Below, piece by piece: positions 54,279 to 64,000 of a stretch of 64,000 nt of DNA. Numbering within the stretch: the first letter of the stretch is position 1; every line of letters begins with the position of its first letter. Under the pieces are notes generated by a model. The model ran no database searches and was not told the DNA's origin. It saw only the letters and a list, made by a program, of their open reading frames with translations. The position numbers were made by a program, and so were the translations under genes. Origin of the DNA: Bremerella alba (lineage in GTDB: Bacteria; Planctomycetota; Planctomycetia; Pirellulales; Pirellulaceae); contig NZ_JABRWO010000008.1 in the NCBI RefSeq assembly GCF_013618625.1, positions 1-64,000 on the forward strand. Direction: 5' to 3'.

Positions 54279-56954
54279 TTAGCGGCGTTTGCTAATTGCA
54301 AAGCCAAGCTTGGCAACTAGCAAGACAACGACCGCCAACCAACTGAAGCCGGACAAGACCGCGCCGATGACGAACGACTGCGGCCAATAAGTTAGCGTGA
54401 CCTTCGTGTCGCCCGCCTTAATCGGCACGGCCATCAGAATGCGATTGGCACGAAAGATCGAAACGCCACTTCGCACTTTTCCTCGGCCATCGGTAATGGT
54501 GCACTGCCAGCCGGGGTCGAAGTACTCTCTGAAAATAGCCCACCCAGGCTGACTGCTGGACAAATGCAGGGTCATCTGGCCGGCCCTTGTACGGTCAAGT
54601 TTCGTACTTACGATGGCCGCAGGCGGAGCGGTCGGAAGCGACGGGCGATCTGCTGGGGCTGCTTCCAGAATGACCGGAAACCGGTTCGTCGAGTCCCACT
54701 TGTAAGTGAGAGGCGATTGCCCCCAGTCGGGACTCTTCAGCAGCCGTAGACGATCGGATTTCTTAAGCGACTCGAGAAGTTGCTTGGTTTCTTGCAAATG
54801 TTCATTCGGTGGCAATGGATCGATCGGGGAATGCCAGTCGATATCTGCCTGCCACCATGCCGCGGGCCAGGGGCCATTGGTGGGTTGCCAACCGACCCCG
54901 TGCATGTCACGGAGGAAGTTCATCAACGGCTGATCCGACCGGGCTAAGGTCCAAATCGTTTCGTGATCTCTGGGAGTAATACTTACCACGGACGGGACAA
55001 AACGAACCGTATCTAAGAGATGAAACCGGGGGAAGTTATTTTTGCGATCAATCTTCAGCCCCGCGATCATCCGATCTGCCGAGCCCTTCTCGGCGAACTC
55101 AGGCGGATAAAGGTTATCCCGACGATCGAAGTAGTTCGTGGGCCGGAAATCGAGTGACTGCAGCGGCTGCGACGTGAGATCGAAACCGTTCGATTGCCAA
55201 AGGTCCTGCGATGCCGTCGGGGCGACCCACCCGTTGCCGATCGCCAGTTCTGTAGCCGCCACGAGCAGCACGAGCATGAAAGCCAATCGGCGCGGTAAGA
55301 AATACAGGCCCAGCACACCAACGGCCAGGGCCACCCCGGCCGAGACCAGCCCGAGGGCCATCTGCGAGATGCCTGCGGACGGATCGAGCGGGCCGAATAA
55401 GTTGTCGTTGGGCGAGATGGGAAGCATCGAGCCCAGCCAAGAGGCGCTCAGCAAAACGCTACCACCGGCGATGAGAAACACGAGAGCTACCATCGCAGTC
55501 CAACCGAACAGTCGCTGGGAGATGCAGAGTTGATCGAGACCTCGGGCGGCCAGAAGCGACACGGCAAACGCGAAGAAGATCCACCACTTCGCCGGATAAC
55601 GAAACTGGGCATACTTTGGCACCAAGACGTTTAACAGCCAATACAATCCGCCAAAGGGGGAACCGACCGGCAGGTTCTTGCCTTCCCAGCCAAAGCCGTA
55701 ACCGACTTCCAATATCAGCCAACCCAACCCGTACCAGCCCAGACTGGCTATCAGGCCGAATAAACCGATGGCCACCAGCCAGCGATCGACGCGGCGAGAT
55801 GGACGGTTCCAAATAGCATAGCCGGCGAGGAAAACGGTCAGCGTTCCTATGAAGAGCGAGACAAACCAAATTCGTCCTTCCGCTGGAATGGCCCTCACCC
55901 AACGTTCGTTCAGGGGATACATCTTCCCGCTAAAGTTGGCAATGAATGTGTTGGGCCAGTTCCAAGGACCGATACTGAAATCGTAACTATGCAGCGCATG
56001 CGTGTTTGGTTTGGGGTTTCCCAGCAGGGCGGTTAAGCGGTCGTCCCCTTGCGGGCCCACGCCTTGGGCTAGTTCGTAAACGTTGCGAGGTTGATCGGCG
56101 GTCGCTCGTAAACTGCGAGAAGCCCACTCGCTGGTCGGCAGAATCTGAATGGCCGACAAGCCGGCCGCAAGCATGGCACAACCGACCAGTGCACCCATGC
56201 GATAGGTACGCCAGGTGAACCATCGCCGCCAACTGGGAGGACGTCGCCAGGGCTGAACAAACAGGACGGCCGCCAGGGCCAGCATCATCATCGTATGAAA
56301 TGCCAACTGTGGATCGCCGCCCAGAATCATCATGGTTAAAGACAGTGCCAGGCCAAGACCAGGGAGCAGGGCAGGGCGGCGAGCTATTAGCCAGCCATTT
56401 GCCAATGCAAAAGGAAGCCAACTGGCCCCGACCAGAAAGATGATGTTCGCATGATACGAAAGCACCGGGCCACCAAATGCGTAGGTGATGGCTGCAAGTA
56501 ATGCAGCGAAGACCGAGCACCGCCAGATGCGCGCTGCCCAGAACATGCCGCCGTATGCCAAAGCAAAGTGCAGCACCACGACCAATCGCATGCCGAAGTT
56601 GAATCCCAGCGGCGTCAGCAGCAGCAACTTGCCAGGATAAAACACACTAGGAGTCGCATCTGCCGCGAGCGGCATACCGATGCCATCAAACGGAGACCAC
56701 AACGGAACCTCGCCTGCTTTCCACTGCCGGGTGACTTCGTGAAATAGCGGGTAATAGAAGTGCGCCGCGTCGCGAAAGAGAAATTGTTCGTTTTTCGCAA
56801 AAGCGTTTCCGAAAAAGAACGTTGCCAAGAACAGAAAAGGCAACCAAATGCCAACACAACTCTGCAAGCGATGCAGCGAATCGGGGCGGACCGGGGATGA
56901 TGCGGAGTTCTCGTTCACGTCTCCGATGCTAATAGGCAGGCATCCCGTTGGCAA
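54279..56954 (-). CDS. YfhO-family membrane protein
   Basis: An 891-residue polytopic membrane protein with about 12-14 helices in the first 560 residues and one near the C-terminus (VIGAVLSGFSWLAVVVLLVAKLGF). It shows YfhO features: FLFRDAAHFYYPLFHEVTRQWKAGEVPLWSPFDGIGMPLAAD in the first outer loop, and a large outer domain (about 600-860) ending FREYFDPGWQCTITDG and KAGDTKVTLTYWPQSF. YfhO proteins help glycosylate wall polymers such as lipoteichoic acid in Firmicutes; here the substrate is unknown. The ATG at 56954 is used, but a GTG at 56918 with CGGAGAC ahead is possible. Confidence 0.85.
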   Translation of the reverse strand: MPTGCLPISIGDVNENSASSPVRPDSLHRLQSCVGIWLPFLFLATFFFGNAFAKNEQFLFRDAAHFYYPLFHEVTRQWKAGEVPLWSPFDGIGMPLAADATPSVFYPGKLLLLTPLGFNFGMRLVVVLHFALAYGGMFWAARIWRCSVFAALLAAITYAFGGPVLSYHANIIFLVGASWLPFALANGWLIARRPALLPGLGLALSLTMMILGGDPQLAFHTMMMLALAAVLFVQPWRRPPSWRRWFTWRTYRMGALVGCAMLAAGLSAIQILPTSEWASRSLRATADQPRNVYELAQGVGPQGDDRLTALLGNPKPNTHALHSYDFSIGPWNWPNTFIANFSGKMYPLNERWVRAIPAEGRIWFVSLFIGTLTVFLAGYAIWNRPSRRVDRWLVAIGLFGLIASLGWYGLGWLILEVGYGFGWEGKNLPVGSPFGGLYWLLNVLVPKYAQFRYPAKWWIFFAFAVSLLAARGLDQLCISQRLFGWTAMVALVFLIAGGSVLLSASWLGSMLPISPNDNLFGPLDPSAGISQMALGLVSAGVALAVGVLGLYFLPRRLAFMLVLLVAATELAIGNGWVAPTASQDLWQSNGFDLTSQPLQSLDFRPTNYFDRRDNLYPPEFAEKGSADRMIAGLKIDRKNNFPRFHLLDTVRFVPSVVSITPRDHETIWTLARSDQPLMNFLRDMHGVGWQPTNGPWPAAWWQADIDWHSPIDPLPPNEHLQETKQLLESLKKSDRLRLLKSPDWGQSPLTYKWDSTNRFPVILEAAPADRPSLPTAPPAAIVSTKLDRTRAGQMTLHLSSSQPGWAIFREYFDPGWQCTITDGRGKVRSGVSIFRANRILMAVPIKAGDTKVTLTYWPQSFVIGAVLSGFSWLAVVVLLVAKLGFAISKRR

Positions 56955-56971
56955 CTCGTTCTAAGAAGAAC

Positions 56972-57169
56972 TCAGTTGGTCGCCAGCAAACGCTCGTACA
57001 GTTCTTGAAGTTCATCCTTTAAGAGATCGCAGCGAGCCGAGATCACCACGCTGGGATCTTCGTTCGTGGCAATCGCTGTTCGGCTCTTGCGAAGCGACTC
57101 GAGCACGTCGTCTTCGTATGGCATGAGCGAAATCGACTCATTTCCTAAGATAGGAGCAATCGGTTGCAT
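56972..57169 (-). CDS. Small acidic hypothetical protein
   Basis: A 65-residue soluble protein with a helical C-terminus (VVISARCDLLKDELQELYERLLATN). It lies between the FHA gene (stop 36 bases upstream) and the YfhO gene (start 17 bases downstream), all in one direction, which supports its being a real gene of a three-gene unit. ATG at 57169; upstream GGTTTG is weak. Confidence 0.5.
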   Translation of the reverse strand: MQPIAPILGNESISLMPYEDDVLESLRKSRTAIATNEDPSVVISARCDLLKDELQELYERLLATN

Positions 57170-57205
57170 CAAACCTACTCTTCCGGTTCACGGGGTTATG
57201 CCGGG

Positions 57206-57736
57206 TCAGGCTGACCGGCGAAGTGCTTCAGTGGATGATTGGCCGTCGACTCGCGTGCGAATGTCGCGAAGCAAACGGTGGACAGCCTCGATACCGTCCT
57301 GGCCTTGGCCATCGTTGGCCACCCAATGCATGGCAACCGCTGGCGGTTCCGATTGTGGCATCTCTGGCGATTGAGCCAACGAGTTGGCTGATTTCTGAAA
57401 ATGGAACTCGTAAGGACCGCAGCGAATGCGATCGCCATTTTTCAATTGCGTGGCAACTGTGTCCTCGCCATTGACCGTCAGGATTGGATCGGCGGTCAAG
57501 CACCGCAGGCGGTATCCCTCGTGAGTACGGAGGATGTAGGCATAAAGTTCAGGGAACTGCTGGTCACCTAGGGGGAGATCGCACTCGCTGGCCGATCCCA
57601 GGGTGAACACGGGGACTTCGATTTCACGTTCGCGCTGATTGACCTGACCGCGGGCAATCCGCAGCGACGCACCGGAGCGGTGGCCTTTGCCGGATGAACT
57701 CGGTGTGGACGTTCCAAGCTGTGAATCTTGACGCAT
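57206..57736 (-). CDS. FHA-domain protein
   Basis: A 176-residue protein with a forkhead-associated domain at about residues 20-115: LRIARGQVN, FTLGSASECDLPLGDQQFPELYAYI (GxxxxxDxxL and the Ser/Asn-His region altered), and LTVNGEDTVATQLKNGDRIRCGPYEFHF. The strand pair VNG...L.NGDRI..G..EF is typical. FHA domains bind phosphothreonine, though the usual SxxH after the Gly-Arg motif is not conserved here. The ATG at 57736 follows GGTAGAG; an ATG 14 codons earlier is possible. It heads the unit with the 65-residue and YfhO genes. Confidence 0.75.
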   Translation of the reverse strand: MRQDSQLGTSTPSSSGKGHRSGASLRIARGQVNQREREIEVPVFTLGSASECDLPLGDQQFPELYAYILRTHEGYRLRCLTADPILTVNGEDTVATQLKNGDRIRCGPYEFHFQKSANSLAQSPEMPQSEPPAVAMHWVANDGQGQDGIEAVHRLLRDIRTRVDGQSSTEALRRSA

Positions 57737-57764
57737 TCTGACTCTACCTTCACCCTCGATGCAT

Positions 57765-57947
57765 TCACGTAGCGGCATTGCCGTTACTTCTTTGAAATGA
57801 TCGACCAGAAGGGGCGTCTTTTTCGCAGGGAAACTTCTTCAAGAAGATGGCTTTTCCCGCGCAGGTTACCAGCGGTGGCGTTTCGGTAAGATAGACAATC
57901 TGTTGGCGCACAAGATTGCGGACAAATCGCAGTAATTCCGATAGCAT
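57765..57947 (-). CDS. Possible small hypothetical protein
   Basis: A 60-residue frame (MLSELLRFVRNLVRQQIVYLTE...) with natural codon use between atpC and the FHA gene. It overlaps the FHA gene only if that begins at 57778. No ribosome binding site is clear, and its start lies in an inverted repeat. Confidence 0.3.
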   Translation of the reverse strand: MLSELLRFVRNLVRQQIVYLTETPPLVTCAGKAIFLKKFPCEKDAPSGRSFQRSNGNAAT

Positions 57948-57970
57948 CAAGATCTTGGATGGATGCTATC
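57940..57970. repeat. Inverted repeat after atpC
   Basis: GATAGCATC (57940-57948) and GATGCTATC (57962-57970) pair perfectly over nine bases around a 13-base loop that holds the palindrome AAGATCTT. It lies 25 bases after the atpC stop; without a T-run it may mark the 3' end of the atp transcript or be an operator. Confidence 0.5.
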
Positions 57971-57994
57971 AGAACAACGTGTCGATTGGCCAAA

Positions 57995-58396
57995 CTAACT
58001 GGTGGATCGCTTTGCAGCTCGAATTTGGTTGCGAGCCTGCTCGATATTTCGCGACTTGATAGCAGCGAGTTCGTCGGTCGGAGCAACCGCCTTGGAAGCT
58101 TCCTCGAGCTGCGTTTCCGCCTGCTCGATGTCGATATCACTGGACGGAATCGCTTTGCCGGTCAGAATATTGACCACGTTATCGGCAATTTGGACAAAAC
58201 CGCCGTCTACGTAGAGACGCTGGGTTTGACCTGCCGAAACGATTCGCATTTCGCCGTAGCCGAGGCGACCGATGACCGGGGCATGGTTTTCACCAATCCC
58301 CATTTCGCCATCTGCCAGAGGCAAGGCGATGAAGTCAGCAGTCGTTTCGAGTGCGGTCTTTTCTGGCGTGACCACGATGCATTGGATGGAAGGCAC
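57995..58396 (-). CDS. atpC: ATP synthase epsilon subunit
   Basis: A 133-residue F1 subunit coupling rotor and catalytic head. The N-terminal beta-sandwich has CIVVTPEKTALETTADFIALPLADGEMGIGENHAPVIGRLGYGEMRI; the C-terminal helical hairpin (about 90-133) is present and ends in a basic IRAAKRSTS. It starts three bases after atpD and closes the operon. Confidence 0.93.
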   Translation of the reverse strand: MPSIQCIVVTPEKTALETTADFIALPLADGEMGIGENHAPVIGRLGYGEMRIVSAGQTQRLYVDGGFVQIADNVVNILTGKAIPSSDIDIEQAETQLEEASKAVAPTDELAAIKSRNIEQARNQIRAAKRSTS

Positions 58397-58399
58397 AGA

Positions 58400-59872
<1,473 letters not shown>

Positions 59873-59924
59873 TCAGACCAATAGGTTTTGTGGGAATCGG
59901 GGCTACGCTGATGCTCGTTAGGAA

Positions 59925-60809
59925 CTAGCCAAGAGCTTCAACGCCGCCGATGATTTCCATAATTTCGTTAGTAATTCGGCTCTGACGTGCGCGATTAAAC
60001 TCGCGAGACAGGTACTTAATCAGATCGTTTGCGTTTTCGGTGGCTGCTTTCATGGCAATCATACGAGCAATTTGCTCGCAGACGGCCGCGTCCAGAAAAC
60101 ACTTGAACAGTTTTACTTTGAAGCTGGTCGGTACGACTTCTTCCAAGATGCTTTCGGCGGAAGGAATGAACTCGTAATTGGAGCCTTGGGCCGCGTCGCC
60201 TGCATCTTCCGCTGCACCTTCGAGGGCGCCCAGCGGAAGCAGCGTTTCCAGTGTCGGCACTTGGCGAGCACTGGTCACGAACTTCATATAGGCAACATCC
60301 AGGCGATCGATTTCGTGGGCCTGAAAACTGTCGAGTAAATCGACGGCAATCGGCTCGACCTCTTCATACTTCGGCTTATCTTCGAAGTGAAGATAGCTTT
60401 GGTCAGGCGTCATTTTCTTTTGGACACGAAAGATCGCGATCCCCTTCTTACCGGAGATTCGCAGTTCGACCTCATCGTATTCTTGCTGCAGCTGCTTCAA
60501 ACGAGGAAACGCAGCACGGCAAATGTTTCCGTTGTAACCACCGCACAGACCTCGATTGGAAGTCAGTACCAGCAGCACGGCTTTCTTCTTCGATTCTCGC
60601 TTTTCCAGCAAGGGATGCTCGAACTGCAAATCAGCCGCAGTCAGGTCTTTAACTAACTGCGTGATCCGCTGCGTGAACGCCGTGGCGGCGGAAGCTCGGT
60701 CCATGGCTTGCTTAAAGCGAGCCGTGGCGATGAGCTCCATCGTTCGCGTAATCTTCTTGATATTGCGAACCGACTTGCGGCGTTTATCGAGGGTTCTTGG
60801 ATTGGCCAT
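59925..60809 (-). CDS. atpG: ATP synthase gamma subunit
   Basis: A 294-residue central-shaft subunit. The N-terminal coiled coil ANPRTLDKRRKSVRNIKKITRTMELIATARF and the C-terminal EFNRARQSRITNEIMEIIGGVEAL are conserved; the middle has VLTSNRGLCGGYNGN. An acidic Gly/Ala/Asp stretch near residue 205 is an insertion compared with E. coli. Confidence 0.95.
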   Translation of the reverse strand: MANPRTLDKRRKSVRNIKKITRTMELIATARFKQAMDRASAATAFTQRITQLVKDLTAADLQFEHPLLEKRESKKKAVLLVLTSNRGLCGGYNGNICRAAFPRLKQLQQEYDEVELRISGKKGIAIFRVQKKMTPDQSYLHFEDKPKYEEVEPIAVDLLDSFQAHEIDRLDVAYMKFVTSARQVPTLETLLPLGALEGAAEDAGDAAQGSNYEFIPSAESILEEVVPTSFKVKLFKCFLDAAVCEQIARMIAMKAATENANDLIKYLSREFNRARQSRITNEIMEIIGGVEALG

Positions 60810-60844
60810 TGCTTCTGGTAACTATAAGGATCGCGGTGGGGCGA

Positions 60845-62371
60845 TTAAACTTCGGCAGTTTCCGATTCGACGAACGTCTTCTGGAACTCAGCAATCGCCG
60901 TTTCCATCAGGTCACGAATTTCGTCGGTCAGGTCGTTGGTTGCTTCCAGCTTCTCACGAATTTGTGAGTACTTGGCCTGCGCGAATTCGAGGTATTCGGC
61001 TTCCCAACGCAGTACGTCGACCACTGGCACTTCATCCAAGTGACCACGTGTACCGGCATAGATGCTGAGAATTTGATCGTAGACATCCAGAGGCTTGTAC
61101 TGGCCCTGCTTCAGCAGTTCAACCATGCGGTAACCGCGATCGAGTCGTCGCTGGGTTGCTTCGTCGAGTTCAGTACCCAACTGAGCAAACGCTTCCAATT
61201 CGCGGAAGGATGCCAGATCGAGACGCAAACCACCGGCAACCTTCTTCATCGCTTTGATCTGGGCGTTACCACCCACGCGAGAGACGGAAATACCGACGTT
61301 CATGGCCGGACGAATACCAGCGAAGAACAAGTCAGGTTGCAGATAAATCTGACCATCGGTAATCGAAATCACGTTGGTCGGAATGTAAGCGGAAACTTCA
61401 CCTTCAAGCGTTTCGATGATCGGCAGCGAGGTGAGCGAGCCAGCACCCAACGCATCGTTGAGCTTCGACGAGCGTTCCAACAGGCGGCTATGGCAGTAGA
61501 ACACGTCACCTGGGTAGGCTTCGCGACCTGGTGGACGTCGCATCAGCAGCGACAGTTCACGATAGGCGGCAGCTTGCTTCGACAAGTCGTCGTAGACGAT
61601 CAAAGCGGCTTGCTTGTTGAACATGAAGTACTCTGCCATCGCTGTCCCAGCATAGGGAGCAACGTACTGCAGCGGGGCAGGGGTACTCGCACCAGAGACG
61701 ATGACGGTGGTGTATTCCATGGCGCCGTTGCGGCGAAGGACTTCCACCACACCAGCAACCGACGAGTCTTTCTGACCCACGGCGACGTAGAAGCACTTAA
61801 CGCCGGTGTTCTTTTGATTGAGGATCGCATCGATCGCGATAGCGGTTTTACCGGTCTTACGGTCACCAATAATCAGCTGACGTTGACCACGACCAACCGG
61901 CGTCATTGCGTCGACCGCTTTGATCCCGGTTTGCATCGGTTCGTGAACCGGTTGTCGCTCGGACACGCCGGGTGCCAGGAATTCGACCGGGCGAGTTTCG
62001 CTCGATTGAATCGGCCCCATGCCGTCGAGTGGGTTCCCCAGCGGATCGACCACGCGGCCGAGCACTGCGTCACCAACAGGAACGGAAAGCAGCGTCCCGA
62101 GGGCTTTGACTTCGTCACCTTCTTTAATGGTGAGGTAGTTACCCAGAATAATCACACCGACACTGTTTTCTTCGAGATTGAAGGCCAGGCCGATTGTGCC
62201 GTTGGGGAACTCGACCATTTCACCGGCCATAATGCCGGAAAGGCCATAGACCCGAGCGATACCGTCACCCACTTCCAGGACACGTCCAACTTCTCGCACG
62301 TCAATTTGCGTGTCGAACTGTTGGATTTCCTGCTTGATGACAGAAGCGATTTCGTCCGCGTTGAATTTCAT
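60845..62371 (-). CDS. atpA: ATP synthase alpha subunit
   Basis: A 508-residue non-catalytic nucleotide-binding F1 subunit. Walker A is GDRKTGKT (169-176), the regulatory region has [36 protein letters not shown], and the arginine finger lies in [12 protein letters not shown]. The N-terminal delta-binding helix is present. Twenty bases separate it from atpH. Confidence 0.97.
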   Translation of the reverse strand: MKFNADEIASVIKQEIQQFDTQIDVREVGRVLEVGDGIARVYGLSGIMAGEMVEFPNGTIGLAFNLEENSVGVIILGNYLTIKEGDEVKALGTLLSVPVGDAVLGRVVDPLGNPLDGMGPIQSSETRPVEFLAPGVSERQPVHEPMQTGIKAVDAMTPVGRGQRQLIIGDRKTGKTAIAIDAILNQKNTGVKCFYVAVGQKDSSVAGVVEVLRRNGAMEYTTVIVSGASTPAPLQYVAPYAGTAMAEYFMFNKQAALIVYDDLSKQAAAYRELSLLMRRPPGREAYPGDVFYCHSRLLERSSKLNDALGAGSLTSLPIIETLEGEVSAYIPTNVISITDGQIYLQPDLFFAGIRPAMNVGISVSRVGGNAQIKAMKKVAGGLRLDLASFRELEAFAQLGTELDEATQRRLDRGYRMVELLKQGQYKPLDVYDQILSIYAGTRGHLDEVPVVDVLRWEAEYLEFAQAKYSQIREKLEATNDLTDEIRDLMETAIAEFQKTFVESETAEV

Positions 62372-62391
62372 GGAACTTACCGTCTACTGCT

Positions 62392-63024
62392 TTAACTCTG
62401 CGTTGAATTGGTGAATCGCTCGAGCGACGCCTTCGCCTGCCGAGCCGTGGTTTCGAGAGCCTTTTGCCGAAGCTGCTTCAGTCGGTTGGCGACACTGCCA
62501 TCAAAGACGGTGTCCCCAACATGCAGGACCAGTCCGCCGATGACACTAGGATCGACTTCCGACTTGAGAACGACTTCGCGCCCCAGCTTTGCTTTCAGAC
62601 TGGCCGTTAAGCTGTCCGAGAGTTCCTGAGGAAGTTCGGTAGCCGTTTTTGCGGTGACTTCGACCAGGCCGAGACGCTCGTTGTTGAGCTTCACGGCGGC
62701 ATCGTAAATTTCCCGCAAGCAGTTTTGTCGATCGTGCTGGGTGACCACCTTCAAAAAGGTGAGCAAGACGGAATTCATCTTGTCGCCGAAGGCTTTGTCC
62801 AGCACCGCGATACGCTGCTCTTCCGAAAGAATACTGCCAGAGATCACATGGCGAAGATCGTCGCGTTGGGCGATTACGTCGTGGATCAACGAGCCGAATT
62901 CGTCCAGGACAACCTCGGTCTGGCCTGCATCATCGGCTGCTCCCAGCAATGCCTTGGCATATACTGAGCCAATCCGTTGCCGGCTGAGATCGAACGTCTG
63001 TTTGTCGGAAGATGTTCCAGCCAT
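62392..63024 (-). CDS. atpH: ATP synthase delta subunit
   Basis: A 210-residue stalk subunit joining alpha to b. The N-terminal helical bundle has IGSVYAKALLGAADDAGQ and the C-terminal domain has LVEVTAKTATELPQEL and EVDPSVIGGLVLHVGDTVFDGSVANRLKQLR, the family signature. A hydrophilic N-terminal extension of about 15 residues is slightly longer than in E. coli. Confidence 0.93.
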   Translation of the reverse strand: MAGTSSDKQTFDLSRQRIGSVYAKALLGAADDAGQTEVVLDEFGSLIHDVIAQRDDLRHVISGSILSEEQRIAVLDKAFGDKMNSVLLTFLKVVTQHDRQNCLREIYDAAVKLNNERLGLVEVTAKTATELPQELSDSLTASLKAKLGREVVLKSEVDPSVIGGLVLHVGDTVFDGSVANRLKQLRQKALETTARQAKASLERFTNSTQS

Positions 63025-63086
63025 GGTGCTGAAGGATATCCTGGCGGAGGTAAAGTCGTAATGGGATTTCGATAACGCAGAGCGAC

Positions 63087-63851
63087 TTAGTTGTTACTAG
63101 GCAGCTTGGAAATCGAATCCTGAATCAAATTTGCGTGGTCTTCTGGGGTCAATTCCTTGCGGGTAATTTGTCCCGCCAGGTCGACGGCCATATTGACCGA
63201 AGCTTGAGCTAGTTCGTTGATGGCGGAACCCTTGGCAGCATCGATTTCGCGGATCGCACGATCTCGCTCTGCCGAGGCCGACTGCTGGGCAGCCGCTACG
63301 ATCTGCTTGGCCTTGTCGTCGGCCAGTTTGATCGCTTCGTCCCGCATCTGCTTGATTTCCTGTTGGGCTTCGGAAAGCTGACGAGTGTACTCGGCTAACT
63401 TGGCGTTGGCTTGTTCGTACATCTCTTCGGCCTTCTTCATCTTGCCCTCCATCGAATTCTCACGGGCTTTGAGGCCATTGAGAATCGGCGTCCAGGCAAA
63501 CATGCCCAACACAACCACCAGCAAGAGGAACACAATCAACGTAAACAGCGCCAAATCGAGACTCGGCTCGTGTGGTGCTGAGAGCATTTCGCTCCCGTCG
63601 TTGTGCGATAGGTCATGAGGATTGCCATGGCCGTGATCCTCATCGGCATGCTCGCCTTCGGCATGCTCCGCGTCATCCGCGTGCTCTGCCGGGTTGGCAG
63701 GTGCATCTTCAGCGGCGGCCATGGGCGCAGGATCTGACTCCGCAGGCTGGGCTTCGTCATCCTGGGACCAAGCCGGAGCCAGGAAGATGCCCAATAGCAG
63801 GAGGACCGTGAGACCACTCCAATGCGTGCGTTTCAAATAGGTGCTGCGCAT
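63087..63851 (-). CDS. atpF: ATP synthase b subunit with signal peptide and His/Asp-rich extension
   Basis: A 254-residue b subunit, about 100 residues longer than usual at the N-terminus. Residues 1-29 read as a signal peptide (LTVLLLLGIFLAPAWSQ). Residues 31-95 are acidic and His-rich (HADDAEHAEGEHADEDHGHG), with eight His from 57 to 94. The normal b subunit begins after that: a membrane helix (LALFTLIVFLLLVVVLGMFAW, about 100-120) and a long charged coiled coil. The extension would lie on the outer face. The ATG at 63851 is chosen because it starts the signal; the frame is open 37 codons upstream. Confidence 0.9.
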   Translation of the reverse strand: MRSTYLKRTHWSGLTVLLLLGIFLAPAWSQDDEAQPAESDPAPMAAAEDAPANPAEHADDAEHAEGEHADEDHGHGNPHDLSHNDGSEMLSAPHEPSLDLALFTLIVFLLLVVVLGMFAWTPILNGLKARENSMEGKMKKAEEMYEQANAKLAEYTRQLSEAQQEIKQMRDEAIKLADDKAKQIVAAAQQSASAERDRAIREIDAAKGSAINELAQASVNMAVDLAGQITRKELTPEDHANLIQDSISKLPSNN

Positions 63852-63911
63852 ATCTAATCTATTCCGGAAATGCTGGGGGAACGAAAGCAAACGGCGTCGA
63901 CGACGCAAATA

Positions 63912-64000
63912 ATTAAGGGCCGAACCAGCAAATAACCAGCGCGAAGAAGGTAAAACCTTCAATCAGAGCCGCGGCGATAATCATGGCCGTTTGGATGTTA
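63912..64000 (-). CDS. atpE: ATP synthase c subunit (C-terminal part)
   Basis: The last 28 codons of the c subunit, cut by the window edge. The second membrane helix shows MIIAAALIEGFTFFALVICWF with the ion-binding Glu in ALIEG, ending in GP and TAA. The Glu and its setting suggest proton coupling (a sodium motif cannot be judged without the first helix). It opens the visible part of the operon. Confidence 0.92.

Noticed and set aside
61040-62395. A 451-codon frame antisense to atpA
   Set aside because: Same cause: shadow of a highly biased gene. Low-complexity His/Asn/Gly/Arg composition and no motif.

Overview
The window is a chromosomal segment from a planctomycete, most likely the Pirellulales (Blastopirellula/Bremerella-like). 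The call rests on gene content: a prepilin-like DUF1559 protein beside a transthyretin-like lipoprotein, a DUF1080 protein, two secreted sulfatases, a TAT-exported Gfo/Idh oxidoreductase, an AroD-AroE fusion, and moderately GC-rich codon use throughout. I see no tRNA, rRNA, CRISPR array, insertion sequence or prophage, and no block with clearly foreign composition.

Layout. 1-4.7 kb: a partial gene end, an HD-domain phosphohydrolase, a large secreted protein and a small membrane protein. 4.9-8.8 kb: a MoxR/chelatase-type AAA+ ATPase with its VWA partner, then a YjfB-type putative motility peptide. 9-15.7 kb: hypothetical and HAD genes, the lipoprotein/DUF1559 pair, a secreted esterase, and a two-gene nucleotidyltransferase module. 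15.8-23.3 kb: ilvD, DUF1080 protein, HAD phosphatase, then a receiver protein, a CheA-like kinase and a PAS histidine kinase. 23.4-32.9 kb: a mostly minus-strand carbohydrate block (xylA, sulfatase, SDR, Gfo/Idh oxidoreductase) with pyk and a second sulfatase. 33-45 kb: comEC, rpsO, pnp, an NtrB/NtrC-like pair, mutL, aroDE and aroK. 45-50.6 kb: a prepilin peptidase, an OmpA-type lipoprotein, hisH and hisA. 50.7-57.8 kb: an EF-G paralogue, serine acetyltransferase, a YfhO membrane protein and an FHA protein. 57.9-64 kb: the F-type ATP synthase operon atpE(partial)-F-H-A-G-D-C on the minus strand.

The most striking signal lies between the EF-G paralogue and the serine acetyltransferase gene. 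A short open frame at 53062-53139 ends in [11 protein letters not shown]: six cysteines in the last ten codons, directly upstream of the gene for the first committed step of cysteine synthesis. It looks like a cysteine-sensing leader peptide. The cysteine codons can base-pair with two segments just upstream of the main ribosome binding site.

Other points for a second look: tandem hairpins in front of the EF-G paralogue; an ATP synthase b subunit with a signal peptide and a His/Asp-rich extension; the nucleotidyltransferase module; a sulfatase with a non-canonical formylglycine motif; an RGG/RGD-rich tail on PNPase; and RNA hairpins near the starts of several genes. Functions come from motif recognition by eye; no database search was run.
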